Positions 1 to 11,113 of a stretch of DNA of 64,000 bases are shown piece after piece. Position numbers and translations under genes: made by a program. The DNA comes from Streptococcus tangpeifui (GTDB lineage: Bacteria > Bacillota > Bacilli > Lactobacillales > Streptococcaceae). The first letter of the stretch is position 1, and every line of letters starts with the position of its first letter. The stretch is from contig NZ_JAAKDU010000006.1 of assembly GCF_011038795.1 (NCBI RefSeq), positions 60,004-124,003 of the forward strand, given 5' to 3'. Under the pieces are notes generated by a model, which saw only the letters and a list, made by a program, of their open reading frames with translations, did not search any database and was not told where the DNA came from.

Positions 1-1298
<1,298 letters not shown>

Positions 1299-1337
1299 TG
1301 GCTTCTGCTAGCTATTTGTCCGAAATCAGAAGATGAG

Positions 1338-1682
1338 ATGAGATTTATGTGGAATGTTATTTTGGAAATTTTATCTGTCATTGCTATCCTAGGTTTGATA
1401 TTTTACCTTATTTTGTGGGTAAGAAAAAGAATAACCACTCCGACCTATCAGGGGAAAAGTGGCAAACCAGCTAGCACTTATTTCATTAATTTTAAGGAAA
1501 ATGATAAGCCAGATATTCGCCAAAATTCCAAACTGATGGATATTTTATCCATAAAATATGAAACATCGGATGGTTTTGTAGTTGCCTCAACCATCAATGA
1601 TATCAAGTTGCGGCAGTTAATCATGCGGGAATATCAGCTCAAGCTTAAAAACGTTATTGTAACCTACCGTCAGCTTGTTTAG
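1338..1682 (+). CDS. Small membrane-anchored protein of unknown function
   Basis: I do not recognise this 114-residue protein. Residues 5-28 form one strong N-terminal membrane segment followed by a basic stop (RKR), so the remaining ~85 hydrophilic residues should face the cytoplasm. It starts 39 bp after the glucosidase gene and ends before a strong terminator, so it is probably the last gene of that transcript. ATG codons at 1338 and 1347 are both possible; neither has a strong ribosome-binding site, and a GATGAG purine stretch just upstream favours 1347 slightly. Base use looks like that of its neighbours. The frame is longer than expected by chance, with normal codon use, but function cannot be inferred. 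Confidence 0.55.
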   Translation: MRFMWNVILEILSVIAILGLIFYLILWVRKRITTPTYQGKSGKPASTYFINFKENDKPDIRQNSKLMDILSIKYETSDGFVVASTINDIKLRQLIMREYQLKLKNVIVTYRQLV

Positions 1683-1714
1683 GCTATTATTTTAGTTGGG
1701 TTTTATCGATAAAG

Positions 1715-1748
1715 AAAAGAAGTCAATCATGGAGGTTGACTTCTTTTT
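1715..1748 (+). terminator. Rho-independent terminator after the celA transcript
   Basis: Arms AAGAAGTCAA (1717-1726) and TTGACTTCTT (1736-1745) pair perfectly over 10 bp, extended by A-T pairs, with a 9-nt loop and a T run. It separates the glucosidase transcript from the PTS operon. Confidence 0.85.
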
Positions 1749-1821
1749 GCGGAAATTTTAGAGAATGCTGTTTTCATAATTTCCGCATTCATAGAGAAAT
1801 TTTCCGTTGAGATACGGAAAA
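1749..1821. promoter_or_regulatory. Two palindromes upstream of the cellobiose PTS promoter, candidate CelR operators
   Basis: GCGGAAATT (1749-1757) and AATTTCCGC (1778-1786) form a perfect 9-bp inverted repeat. TTTTCCG (1800-1806) and CGGAAAA (1815-1821) form a perfect 7-bp one. Both share the core CGGAAA and end 9 bp before the -35 region. PRD-type activators such as CelR bind upstream of the promoters they control, so these are reasonable activator sites. That assignment is inference. Confidence 0.5.
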
Positions 1822-1829
1822 AGTAGCCA

Positions 1830-1858
1830 TGCACATATTGAAAACGCTGTTATATAAT
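1830..1858 (+). promoter_or_regulatory. celB promoter with an embedded cre-like site
   Basis: A -10 box TATAAT lies at 1853-1858, 17 bp after a weak -35, TGCACA (1830-1835). A poor -35 fits a promoter needing an activator. Between them TTGAAAACGCTGTTA (1838-1852) matches the CcpA cre consensus at all but two positions, predicting glucose repression. The transcript would start about 30 nt before celB. Confidence 0.6.
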
Positions 1859-1894
1859 AAAGGTAGAAATAAACTAATAAAGGAGTTCTATATT

Positions 1895-2212
1895 ATGGCA
1901 AAACAAGCATTGATTATCTGCGCAGGTGGTATGTCCTCTTCGATGATTGCTAAAAAAACAATGACTATGCTGCAAGAGCAGGGAGAAGATATTGAAATGG
2001 ATGCGGTAGGCGTACCAGAAGGTCAAAAACGCATTGAAGCTGATGAGTATGACCTTTATCTGGTTAGTCCGCAGACAAAAATGAACTTCAAACAGCTGGC
2101 TGATGCTGCTGCTAAAAAGAATAAACCTATCGTTCAAATTCCGCCGCAAGCCTATATTCCTATTCCGATGGGAATTGAAAAGATGGCTGCCTTGGTCAAG
2201 GAAAATATCTAA
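1895..2212 (+). CDS. celB: PTS cellobiose-type EIIB component
   Basis: This 105-residue cytoplasmic protein of the lactose/cellobiose PTS family takes phosphate from EIIA and passes it to the incoming sugar bound by EIIC. The phosphorylated residue is Cys9 in LIICAGGMSSSM, a typical EIIB-cellobiose P-loop. I chose the ATG at 1895 because AGGAG (1881-1885) lies at the right distance; an ATG further upstream (1829) lies before the promoter -10 box and would add residues unrelated to the family. It is the first gene of the operon and is followed 23 bp later by celR. The length is normal for the family. Substrate is inferred from the adjacent glucosidase and operon layout. Confidence 0.93.
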   Translation: MAKQALIICAGGMSSSMIAKKTMTMLQEQGEDIEMDAVGVPEGQKRIEADEYDLYLVSPQTKMNFKQLADAAAKKNKPIVQIPPQAYIPIPMGIEKMAALVKENI

Positions 2213-2235
2213 ATCTGATGAGGGGAGAGCGTCTT

Positions 2236-4221
2236 ATGCTGAATAAACGTGAAAGACAGATTCTCCAAGTTCTTATTAAGAATAAGGATCATTACACGAC
2301 CAGCCAGGAGTTGGCCGATCAACTAGCCTGTTCAGATAGGACAGTTAGAACCTACTGCAAATCCTTAGTGGATAAATTATCACCCTATCCCAAATTAGAG
2401 TTGACCTCAAAGCAAGGACATGGTTACAAACTTATCATTTCCGATGATGATCAGTATTCTGCCTTCTTGGAAGAAAATCATCTGAATCTAGCTCAGCTCC
2501 CCTATAAGGAAATTTCTGATATTAACGATCGTTATAATTATTTGCTTAACAAGCTTCTCTTCGAGCAAAATGAGATTTATTTTGATGATTTAGCGGATGA
2601 ACTCTATGTCAGCCGTTCAACGCTGTCAAGTGACTTTAAAAAAATTCGAGAAAAGTTTATTCCCTACCATCTAGGAATTGAAAGTAAACCTAACAAGGGG
2701 GTTTATATTACCGGCAGCGAACGTGATAAGAGACGCTTTATTATGGATTACTTTATCAGTTCGGGTTTTGTCAATACCATGCATACCTATGTCGATAATG
2801 ATCTTTTCAGCCAAAAAATAAGCTTTGAAGAACTCACCATTATTGTCTTAGATGAGTGCCGAGAGGGAGAATTAAAGCTCTCCGATTATGTTATCCAAAA
2901 TTTAGTTATTCATATTGCTTTGGCGATTCGGCGGATTACGGAAGGATTCAAGATTAGTAAGCTCAGCGAGGCAGTTGACATAGCCGATTGGTATGAACGC
3001 AAGATTGCTCAGTGTATCCTTGACAGAATTAGTTCAGTGACAGGTATTGATTTTCCTAGTGAAGAAGTCGACTATATTACCTTGCATCTAGTGACTAAAA
3101 AACAAGCCACTGCTAATCACCTCGTGCAGGAGCAAGAAGATCGTCTCCGTCAGGAATTGCTGGCAGCCATTGAAACCTTAAATCCAGCAGTCAAGAATGA
3201 TTTTCAGCTGATTGAAGGTTTGTTATCCCACCTCTCAACCATGCTGATACGTTTGGAAAATGAGGTGATTTTAGATAATCCGCTGACGGATGAGATTGAG
3301 AAAAAATCTCCAGATATGTATCAACTGGCTGAAAAGACCCTGTCACTCATGCCGACCTTCAGCCAGTTTTCTGTGTCAAAAGATGAGCTGGCCTATATCG
3401 CTCTTCATTTTATGGCAGCTAAAGAGCGCTATAAGGAACATAAAAAATATAATATCCTCGTTATCTGTGCGACTGGTTATGGCAGTGCCCAAATGCTCAA
3501 AAGCCGTATTGAAAATGAATTGGGGAATATCGTTCGTGTCGTTGATGTGATCGGCTATTATGAAATCAGCGATGAAAAGCTAAAAGATATTGATTTTATC
3601 ATTTCATCTATTGATTTATCAACCTTGATTTTTAATATCCCCGTATTTACAGTATCGGTATTTTTAGATGATGAGGAAATTAATCATATCAGGCAAGAAA
3701 TAGCCAGTTTGTACACCAAAAGTCGCCTAGCCCACTATGCTAATAATGAGAGATTTTCACTAGGGCAGGTTTTTGATGAGTTTTTTACAAAAGAGACCTT
3801 CTTTATTTTTGACAAGGGTGATAAAGATGAGGTGCTTGCCCAGCTGATCCACAGTATGGCGGATTGTGAAGGAAAACATTTTGAAAGCCGTATGCAGGAG
3901 ATGATTAAGCAAAGGGAACTGATGAGTTCTGTCGTCTTCAGTGACAGCATTGCTGTTCCCCATCCGCTTAAGGCAGTGGGAACGAAACACCGAGTAGCCG
4001 TAGCAATCATCCATCAGGGCTTAAAATGGAGCGACGATTATCCAATGATTAAGTTGATTTTTCTAACGTCCATGTCAATTTATGAAAATGACGGTCTGCC
4101 CGTTATTGCCAGCAGTATCGTTGACTTAGTAGACAGGCCTGAATTACAGACTAAAATCCTAGCTTGCCAAACTTTTGAAGCGTTTAAAGAGCTGTTTTTA
4201 CAATTAGAAGAAAGGAAATAA
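2236..4221 (+). CDS. celR: PRD-containing transcriptional activator with EIIB- and EIIA-like domains (CelR/LicR type)
   Basis: This 661-residue regulator senses PTS phosphorylation and should activate the cel operon. In order: an N-terminal HTH_11 (about 5-60), an Mga-type HTH (about 99-140), PRD1 (His226 and His284), PRD2 (His332 and His391), an EIIB-like domain with Cys411 in VICATGYGS, and an EIIA-fructose-like domain with His576 in SIAVPHP. All expected phosphorylation residues are present, so the protein looks intact. I chose the ATG at 2236 because AGGGGAG (2220-2226) precedes it; the ATG at 2218 overlaps that site. Having celR inside the operon between EIIB and EIIA genes matches the S. 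mutans cel arrangement. It is more likely an activator than an antiterminator, since it has HTH domains rather than a CAT RNA-binding domain. Confidence 0.93.
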   Translation: MLNKRERQILQVLIKNKDHYTTSQELADQLACSDRTVRTYCKSLVDKLSPYPKLELTSKQGHGYKLIISDDDQYSAFLEENHLNLAQLPYKEISDINDRYNYLLNKLLFEQNEIYFDDLADELYVSRSTLSSDFKKIREKFIPYHLGIESKPNKGVYITGSERDKRRFIMDYFISSGFVNTMHTYVDNDLFSQKISFEELTIIVLDECREGELKLSDYVIQNLVIHIALAIRRITEGFKISKLSEAVDIADWYERKIAQCILDRISSVTGIDFPSEEVDYITLHLVTKKQATANHLVQEQEDRLRQELLAAIETLNPAVKNDFQLIEGLLSHLSTMLIRLENEVILDNPLTDEIEKKSPDMYQLAEKTLSLMPTFSQFSVSKDELAYIALHFMAAKERYKEHKKYNILVICATGYGSAQMLKSRIENELGNIVRVVDVIGYYEISDEKLKDIDFIISSIDLSTLIFNIPVFTVSVFLDDEEINHIRQEIASLYTKSRLAHYANNERFSLGQVFDEFFTKETFFIFDKGDKDEVLAQLIHSMADCEGKHFESRMQEMIKQRELMSSVVFSDSIAVPHPLKAVGTKHRVAVAIIHQGLKWSDDYPMIKLIFLTSMSIYENDGLPVIASSIVDLVDRPELQTKILACQTFEAFKELFLQLEERK

Positions 4222-4225
4222 CGAT

Positions 4226-4540
4226 ATGAATACAGAAGAGCTACAGGTTGCCGCATTTGAAATTATCCTCAATTCGGGAAATGCCCGTGCCATCGTTCAT
4301 GAAGCGTTCGACGCTATGCGACAGGGTGACTATGATTTGGCGGAAACAAAGCTCGACCAAGCTAATGAAGAATTTCTGAAGGCTCATCAGTCACAGACAG
4401 AGCTTTTACAAGAATATGCAGGCGGGACTGAAATCAAGGTAGAAATTATCATGGTCCATGCCCAAGATCACCTAATGACAACCATGACCCTACGGGAAGT
4501 GGCGCTTGAAATGCTTGAGTTGTATAAAAAAGTAAATTAG
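4226..4540 (+). CDS. celC: PTS lactose/cellobiose-family EIIA component
   Basis: This 104-residue cytoplasmic protein of the trimeric all-helical EIIA-lactose family carries phosphate from HPr to EIIB. The active His78 sits in IIMVHAQDHLM, with Asp81 as the expected metal ligand at the trimer axis. The length is normal. It starts 4 bp after celR, so the genes are cotranscribed and probably translationally coupled. The next gene begins 12 bp later. Confidence 0.93.
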   Translation: MNTEELQVAAFEIILNSGNARAIVHEAFDAMRQGDYDLAETKLDQANEEFLKAHQSQTELLQEYAGGTEIKVEIIMVHAQDHLMTTMTLREVALEMLELYKKVN

Positions 4541-4552
4541 AAAGGAGTCGGG

Positions 4553-5071
4553 ATGTCCCATCAATCAAATAGAGATTCAAAAAAAGTAGACAGTCAGGAA
4601 TTAAAACGGCAAATGACTCTGAAAAATAATTTGTTTTCACGCTACCTGTTGTTTAGGTACAGTCTGGCTTTATTTTTCTTTGTGAATCTTTATTGGATAC
4701 TTTCTCTGGTTTACAGACCAAGTGTCTATCTCATTTTGCCGGTGGTTTTGCTGTTTCTGTTCATTGCAGCCTGTGCTGAGCAGTTTAAACTTTACGGAGC
4801 TAAGGAGGTTCATCTTAAACAGACTGAGCGATCCTTAAAAACTCAAATCAGTGTAGAGCTGTTTTTGCTGGCTGTTTCTGTGATTCCCCAGCAGCTACCC
4901 ACAGCTGTTCCCTTCTTTTCAGATACTGTACCGGCTCACCTATTTTTTGCCCTAGTGCAATTTCTTGGTTTGCTTATCTGTTGGTATAATCTCAAACGTA
5001 TTAGACAAATCAAGAGCAATGAAGACAAATTTTACCATCGTTTTCATAATCATATTAAAAAATATATTTAA
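4553..5071 (+). CDS. Membrane protein of unknown function conserved in streptococcal cel operons
   Basis: This 172-residue protein has a basic, hydrophilic N terminus (about 30 residues), then two close membrane segments (roughly 34-54 and 56-74), a short hydrophilic loop, two more (roughly 97-115 and 125-145), and a basic C-terminal tail rich in His and Lys. I see no catalytic motif or PTS domain. AAAGGAG (4541-4547) precedes the ATG. It sits between the EIIA and EIIC genes, at the place where S. mutans has the unnamed gene SMU.1597c (from memory). The conserved position suggests a role with the transporter, such as stability or assembly, but that is a guess. It ends 14 bp before the EIIC start. 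Confidence 0.75.
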   Translation: MSHQSNRDSKKVDSQELKRQMTLKNNLFSRYLLFRYSLALFFFVNLYWILSLVYRPSVYLILPVVLLFLFIAACAEQFKLYGAKEVHLKQTERSLKTQISVELFLLAVSVIPQQLPTAVPFFSDTVPAHLFFALVQFLGLLICWYNLKRIRQIKSNEDKFYHRFHNHIKKYI

Positions 5072-5085
5072 TGGAGGAAAAAATT

Positions 5086-6438
5086 ATGGATGAACAAAAG
5101 GGACTATTTGGTTTCCTGAATAAGTATCTTATGGGACCGATGAGCGTTATTGCCCAATATAAGGTTGTCCGAGCTATTACGGCAGCGGGTGTTGCTTCTG
5201 TACCTTTTACAATCGTCGGATCAATGTTTTTAGTATTTAATGTTTTACCAGATTCATTTAGTTTTTGGCCGGTTGTAAGAGACATTTATGAAGCAACATT
5301 TTATAAGTTTTCAAGTCTTTATATGCTTGCTTATTATGTTACTATGGGCTCTTTGTCACTTTATTTTGTTTTAACCATGGGGTATGAGTTAACCAAAATA
5401 TATGCCGAAGAGGAAGAATTGAACTTGAATCCTTTGAATGGTGCAATGCTCTCGCTCTTTGCTTTTCTGATGACCGTTCCGCAAATTATTTTTAAAGGCG
5501 GTTCAATGTCAACAGTTCTTAATCTGAAAAAAGGTAAAGTAGTATCAGATGGTTGGGCAATTGCTGATGGAGCTATTACACGTTTTGGAACATCAGGGAT
5601 TTTTACAGCTATCATTATGGCTATTTTGGCTGTCATGCTTTATCGCATGTGTGTGAAACATAACTGGGTTATTAAAATGCCGGAAGCTGTACCGGAAGGG
5701 GTATCCCGTGGCTTTACAGCTTTGGTACCAGGATTCGTTATCGCATTTGTTGTCTTATTTATAAATGGTGTGTTTGTTGTATTAGGGACAGATATTTTCC
5801 AAGTTATTGCAGCACCATTTGGCTTTGTAAGAAGTTTAACAGATACTTGGATAGGTATCATGATTATTTACCTCTTAACACAAGCATTATGGAGCATTGG
5901 TATCCATGGAGCTAATACTATCTTTACGCCTTTTGTTAACCCAATTGCCCTTGCCAATATGGCAGCTAATGCTAAAGGAGCTCACTACATTGTTGCCGGT
6001 GAATGGTCTAATATGTTTGTTATCGCTGGTGGATCTGGTGCAACTCTAGGGTTATGTATTTGGTTAGCAACCCGTGCCAAATCAGAACAATTAAGTGCTA
6101 TTGGTAAAGCGTCAGTTGTTCCAGCAATTTTCAATATCAATGAGCCACTTATTTTCGGGATTCCAATTATCTATAATCCCTCTTTGATTATTCCGTTTAT
6201 TTTAGCACCTATGACCTCTGCTACTCTTTATTACTTTGCCATGAAATTGGATTTGATTAAAGCAGTATTTGCTCAAGTTGCTTGGCCAACTCCAGTGGGA
6301 ATTGGTGCCTTTACAGGTACAGGAGACTGGAGGGCGATTATTTTAGCCTTAGTTTGTGCCCTTGCTGCCTTTCTTGTTTATTATCCGTTTATTAGAAATT
6401 ATGATAGAAAATTGCTTAAAGAAGAGCAAGGTGCTTAA
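5086..6438 (+). CDS. celD: PTS cellobiose-type EIIC permease
   Basis: This 450-residue integral membrane permease of the lactose/cellobiose family binds and translocates the beta-glucoside during phosphorylation by EIIB. It has many hydrophobic segments. The stretch with LWSIGIHGANTIF and the later FNINEPLIFGIPIIYNP are family hallmarks; the NEP motif binds sugar. I chose the ATG at 5086, preceded by GGAGGAA (5073-5079); the ATG at 5071 overlaps that site and the stop of the previous gene. It is the last gene of the operon, closed by the terminator at 6452. Length is normal for the family (430-450). Confidence 0.95.
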   Translation: MDEQKGLFGFLNKYLMGPMSVIAQYKVVRAITAAGVASVPFTIVGSMFLVFNVLPDSFSFWPVVRDIYEATFYKFSSLYMLAYYVTMGSLSLYFVLTMGYELTKIYAEEEELNLNPLNGAMLSLFAFLMTVPQIIFKGGSMSTVLNLKKGKVVSDGWAIADGAITRFGTSGIFTAIIMAILAVMLYRMCVKHNWVIKMPEAVPEGVSRGFTALVPGFVIAFVVLFINGVFVVLGTDIFQVIAAPFGFVRSLTDTWIGIMIIYLLTQALWSIGIHGANTIFTPFVNPIALANMAANAKGAHYIVAGEWSNMFVIAGGSGATLGLCIWLATRAKSEQLSAIGKASVVPAIFNINEPLIFGIPIIYNPSLIIPFILAPMTSATLYYFAMKLDLIKAVFAQVAWPTPVGIGAFTGTGDWRAIILALVCALAAFLVYYPFIRNYDRKLLKEEQGA

Positions 6439-6451
6439 TTAGATCTCTTTT

Positions 6452-6481
6452 ATAAGCCTGCAAACTTGCGGGCTTTTTTTA
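6452..6481 (+). terminator. Terminator of the cel PTS operon
   Basis: AAGCCTGCAA and TTGCGGGCTT pair across a minimal loop with one G-T wobble, followed by a run of seven T. It lies 14 bp after the celD stop. Confidence 0.88.
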
Positions 6482-6550
6482 TAGCCAAAATTTGCATGGC
6501 TCCTAGTTTTGTTTTATGATAGGGACAAAAGAATAAAGTGAGGGAATCTT

Positions 6551-6895
6551 ATGTCTAGTTTTGATCAAGCTGTATCGCTTATGGAACCTATTTCTGCGGC
6601 AGAAGCCCGTAATCGTATTGCTGCTCAAGAGAAGTTTATCCTTTTTATTGGCCGTCCGACCTGCCCATTTTGTCGGCGTTTTGCGCCTAAGCTGGGTCAG
6701 GCAGTGCAAGAGACAGGCGCAGCTGTTGCTTATCTAAACAGCGAGGATATGTCACAAATTGAGGATATTCAAGCCCTTCGCAATCGCTACGGCGTAGCCA
6801 CAGTACCCGGACTTCTGGTCTCTCAAAATGGTTCTGTAAAAGTCGTTTGTGATTCATCGTTAACACCAGAAGATATTAAAGATTTTATGGGTTAA
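6551..6895 (+). CDS. Thioredoxin-fold protein, bacteriocin-transport-accessory (Bta/PedC) type
   Basis: This 114-residue thioredoxin-fold protein has no signal peptide, so it should be cytoplasmic. The redox motif is Cys38-Pro-Phe-Cys41 in RPTCPFCRRF, and the cis-Pro loop is ATVPG (Pro86). The family is annotated as 'bacteriocin transport accessory protein', but many members lie far from bacteriocin genes, as here, and a general disulfide or redox role is more likely. GTGAGGGA precedes the ATG at suitable spacing. It is monocistronic, converging on gshAB across a shared terminator. Next to a glutathione synthesis gene a thiol-redox function is attractive, but the convergent orientation means they are not co-regulated. 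Confidence 0.8.
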   Translation: MSSFDQAVSLMEPISAAEARNRIAAQEKFILFIGRPTCPFCRRFAPKLGQAVQETGAAVAYLNSEDMSQIEDIQALRNRYGVATVPGLLVSQNGSVKVVCDSSLTPEDIKDFMG

Positions 6896-6946
6896 AGCAA
6901 AGCTATAAAAGGGTGCCTACATTCCGTCCCTTTCTATAAGTATCAT

Positions 6947-6987
6947 AAAAATTCCTAACAGTTCATCAAACTGCTAGGAATTTTTTT
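6947..6987. terminator. Bidirectional terminator between the thioredoxin-like gene and gshAB
   Basis: Arms AATTCCTA and TAGGAATT plus CAGTT and AACTG form a long stem with one mismatch, flanked by A's on the left and T's on the right, so it can stop transcription from both convergent genes. A second imperfect stem (6902-6938, GGG pairing with CCC inside TATA-like ends) lies just before it. Confidence 0.82.
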
Positions 6988-7011
6988 GTTTATGATATTA
7001 GCGTCGCGGTC

Positions 7012-9267
7012 TTATAGTTCTGGAAAAAGTTTTTCAATAACTCGAGTTGAAACAATCTGTCCGGGCCCTTGAGCACAGTAGGTATGCATATACATGAGAG
7101 GGTTGAAGTTGAGCTCGATACAGGTAGCGTTGGCAGCCTCTTTGGAGTAGGGCTCTCGATAATCAGGGATGATGAGATCCACACCGCAGACCCAGGCGTC
7201 CATAGCTTCTGCCATTTGAGCAGCTAATTCTAGGTAACTGGGATGCATCTGCTCGGTCATGTCAATCGAATCTCCGCCAGTTGAAATGTTGGAATTCTCT
7301 CTCAGATTAATGCGGCTATCCTTGTCTGGGATACTGTCAAGCGTGTAACCTTGCTGTTCTAACATGAGCCGTTCAATCTCTCCCAGCTCAATTTTTTCTA
7401 AGGGTGAACGGTGGCCAGTGCCGCGCAGAGGATTGCTGTTTTTCTTGTCAACCAGCTCTTTGATGGTAGAGTGTCCATCGCCAATGATATTGGCTGGCTG
7501 CCGTAAAAGAACAGCCAATGTCTCCCCTTCTAAAACAAAGAAGCGATACTCAGTTCCAGCAACATAGTCCTCAACCAAAATGCTGTCGTCTTCCGCAAAA
7601 GCCAGCTTCACAGCCTTGGTATAATCATCTTGACTGACATTGTCTTTAAAAATAGAGATACCCAGCCCAAAATTTGTACTCTTAGGTTTGATGACGATCC
7701 CCTTCGTATGACTGAAACGGGCAAAATCATCAAGAGCCTCCTCTAAGCAATGGAATTCGGCCCCCTCTGGAACTGGAAAGCCAGCCTGTCGCAGAATTTT
7801 TTTAGTGACGGTTTTATTTTCCATGGCCAAGGGAACAATATAGCTATCCTTAGAGGTCATATTCCCATTTTTGACATATTCGGTATGATCGCCAAGGGTC
7901 AATTTGAGGAATTGATCACTTTCGTCCAAGATTTCCAGCTGAATCCCCTTTTGAATGACATCAAACATGATAAGCTGGGTCGATAGTTCCATCGTCCCAA
8001 AACCCTTGAGAGCATAAGGCGCCTGCCAAGCTAGATTGCTGAAAGTCTGTCCTTGTTTGCGGCCAAATTCTTCTAAAGAGGCCCCTTTGATTTCCTTAGC
8101 TAGTCTGCCACCGATGGTCAAACGAGGATCCGCCAATTGGGTTTCCAGCTGGTCAACCAGCTGGCTATAATAAGGAGGCAGGTTAAAGTGTCCAATAATG
8201 GCTCGCATGGCCTGCAGCAGGTCCTCGACAGGGGCCTGATTAGGCAGGGGCTCCAGAGGATTTGCCTTGGCAATGTGTTCATTCAGCTTTTCAGCAGCAG
8301 TCAGTTCCTTATCAACAGCTTCGGGACCATCCAACCAGAGCAGGGCTAGGACCAGAAGGTGAACGGTGTCCAATGTTTCTTGAGCAATTCCCTGCTGGTC
8401 AAAAGGATCAATGTCAAAGCAGCGAAATTCTAAATAAGTAATCCCTCGTTCCAAAAAGTCTCGGCTGCGTTTTGATCCGCGCAGGCGAACCGGCGAGTAA
8501 AATTCTTTTTCTGCAATCAGACGCCCATCAGCCACACAGGCCTCGATGTCTGCCACATACTGTTTTAGGCTGCTGTAGGAAATTTTGACAGATTCATGGT
8601 TAACATAACCCAGTGAACTGTTGCGAATAGAGCGAACAGGGCTATCCCAATCGTGGTCAAAGAAGCCTTTTTCCGCAATCGGACTTGCTCCATAAAGATA
8701 GGTCAGGAACCAGCGGTACTTGATAAAGTTTTGGGCCAGCTTGAGATAAAGATCATTTTTAAAGGCAACCAAATCCTGATAATTACTTTGCTGGAAAAGC
8801 TGGTTCAATAAATCCGTTCCCAGCCCAAAATTATAATGAATACCTGAGATAGTCTGCAATCTTTTACCGTAGACTTTAGCGAGATGCTCCCGATATTCCC
8901 GTTCAAAAGCATCCTCTAAGTGAGCAATAACGATCTCGTCTTCGCTAACCTGCGGTGGCATAGATAGAGGCCAGAGATAGTCTTCTTTAGCGATGGAACG
9001 GCCAGCGACATCTGTGATAGCCCGCAAAAAGCGGCGTGCTTCCTTGGTCGATTGGCTGATTGGTGTAATCAGTTCAATCTGAGGCTCGCTGTAGTCGGTC
9101 TGAATATAGGGATGAAAATTGCGTGAGCCCAGCCGATCAGGGTGGAATCTTTGGGACAGGCGGTTACTTTGGCGGTCAATCCTCAGACTTTCATGTTCCA
9201 GTCCAAAAGTCCCTTGGAGAATGGGAAGGCTGGTGGAGCTATTTTGTAGGATTTGGTCGACAGTCAT
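7012..9267 (-). CDS. gshAB: Bifunctional glutamate-cysteine ligase / glutathione synthetase
   Basis: This 751-residue fusion makes glutathione in two ATP-dependent steps: gamma-glutamylcysteine formation, then glycine addition. The first ~470 residues are a proteobacterial-type gamma-glutamylcysteine ligase (start GTFGLEHESLRI; ends with GTMELSTQ and GDHTEYVKNG). The rest is an ATP-grasp domain, with IVIKPKSTNFGLG as the ATP-binding strand and IELNFNPLMYMH near the C terminus. The length matches GshF/GshAB of streptococci (about 750). The start ATG (9265-9267) is preceded on the minus strand by GAGGAG. It is divergent from purA and monocistronic. Streptococci with this fusion resist oxidative stress better than those that only import glutathione. 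Confidence 0.96.
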   Translation of the reverse strand: MTVDQILQNSSTSLPILQGTFGLEHESLRIDRQSNRLSQRFHPDRLGSRNFHPYIQTDYSEPQIELITPISQSTKEARRFLRAITDVAGRSIAKEDYLWPLSMPPQVSEDEIVIAHLEDAFEREYREHLAKVYGKRLQTISGIHYNFGLGTDLLNQLFQQSNYQDLVAFKNDLYLKLAQNFIKYRWFLTYLYGASPIAEKGFFDHDWDSPVRSIRNSSLGYVNHESVKISYSSLKQYVADIEACVADGRLIAEKEFYSPVRLRGSKRSRDFLERGITYLEFRCFDIDPFDQQGIAQETLDTVHLLVLALLWLDGPEAVDKELTAAEKLNEHIAKANPLEPLPNQAPVEDLLQAMRAIIGHFNLPPYYSQLVDQLETQLADPRLTIGGRLAKEIKGASLEEFGRKQGQTFSNLAWQAPYALKGFGTMELSTQLIMFDVIQKGIQLEILDESDQFLKLTLGDHTEYVKNGNMTSKDSYIVPLAMENKTVTKKILRQAGFPVPEGAEFHCLEEALDDFARFSHTKGIVIKPKSTNFGLGISIFKDNVSQDDYTKAVKLAFAEDDSILVEDYVAGTEYRFFVLEGETLAVLLRQPANIIGDGHSTIKELVDKKNSNPLRGTGHRSPLEKIELGEIERLMLEQQGYTLDSIPDKDSRINLRENSNISTGGDSIDMTEQMHPSYLELAAQMAEAMDAWVCGVDLIIPDYREPYSKEAANATCIELNFNPLMYMHTYCAQGPGQIVSTRVIEKLFPEL

Positions 9268-9504
9268 AAAATCTCCTCTTCTAGCAGTTCTTATATCCTA
9301 TTAAATGAAATAATCAGTCTACCCCCACTATACAACGAAATACCTTGGCATTCAAACGTTGGCTATAGATTAGTCATAGTTTTTTCTTATGGCAGGAGAA
9401 ATGGTTTCATCAGGAAGAAAAAACTAGAAAGTTCGGCTTTTGCTTACAAAATGATATTATAAAAAGTTTTTCCTTCACTTTTAGCCAATTTCATTGACCA
9501 AATC

Positions 9505-9533
9505 TTGAAAAAAAGTCAGAAATTTCCTATAAT
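9505..9533 (+). promoter_or_regulatory. purA promoter
   Basis: TTGAAA (9505-9510), a 17-bp spacer and TATAAT (9528-9533) form a near-consensus sigma-A promoter. It predicts a start at about 9540 and an 85-nt leader. The 230 bp between here and gshAB holds no ORF I would accept. Confidence 0.8.
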
Positions 9534-9539
9534 AAGATG

Positions 9540-10917
<1,378 letters not shown>

Positions 10918-11059
10918 TTAAGGGACAAAGCTGTTAAGTGACTTGAAGAAAATAGGAGGTTTGTACTTTTTTCAAATCCTTGTGGCGCGTTCAGTTATAT
11001 AAAATATAAAGTAATGAGTTGTTTAAGAAAACTATTGCGCATTTATTGGCATAGACAAG

Positions 11060-11097
11060 AAAAACCTCGACTAGTTTAAACACTAGTCGAGGTTTTT
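11060..11097. terminator. Bidirectional terminator between purA and the GntR gene
   Basis: Perfect 16-bp arms (AAAAACCTCGACTAGT at 11060-11075 and its complement at 11082-11097) with a 6-nt loop. The A tract and T tract on the two flanks allow termination of both convergent transcripts. Confidence 0.9.
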
Positions 11098-11113
11098 ATC
11101 AGTCTTACCACAC

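Noticed and set aside
2236..4221. CelR as a BglG-type RNA antiterminator
   Set aside because: It has two N-terminal HTH domains and no CAT RNA-binding domain, and no antiterminator/terminator pair lies before celB.
6551..6895. Bacteriocin locus suggested by the 'bacteriocin transport accessory' family name
   Set aside because: No bacteriocin precursor with a double-glycine leader, immunity gene or ABC exporter is nearby. The protein is better read as a general thioredoxin-fold protein.
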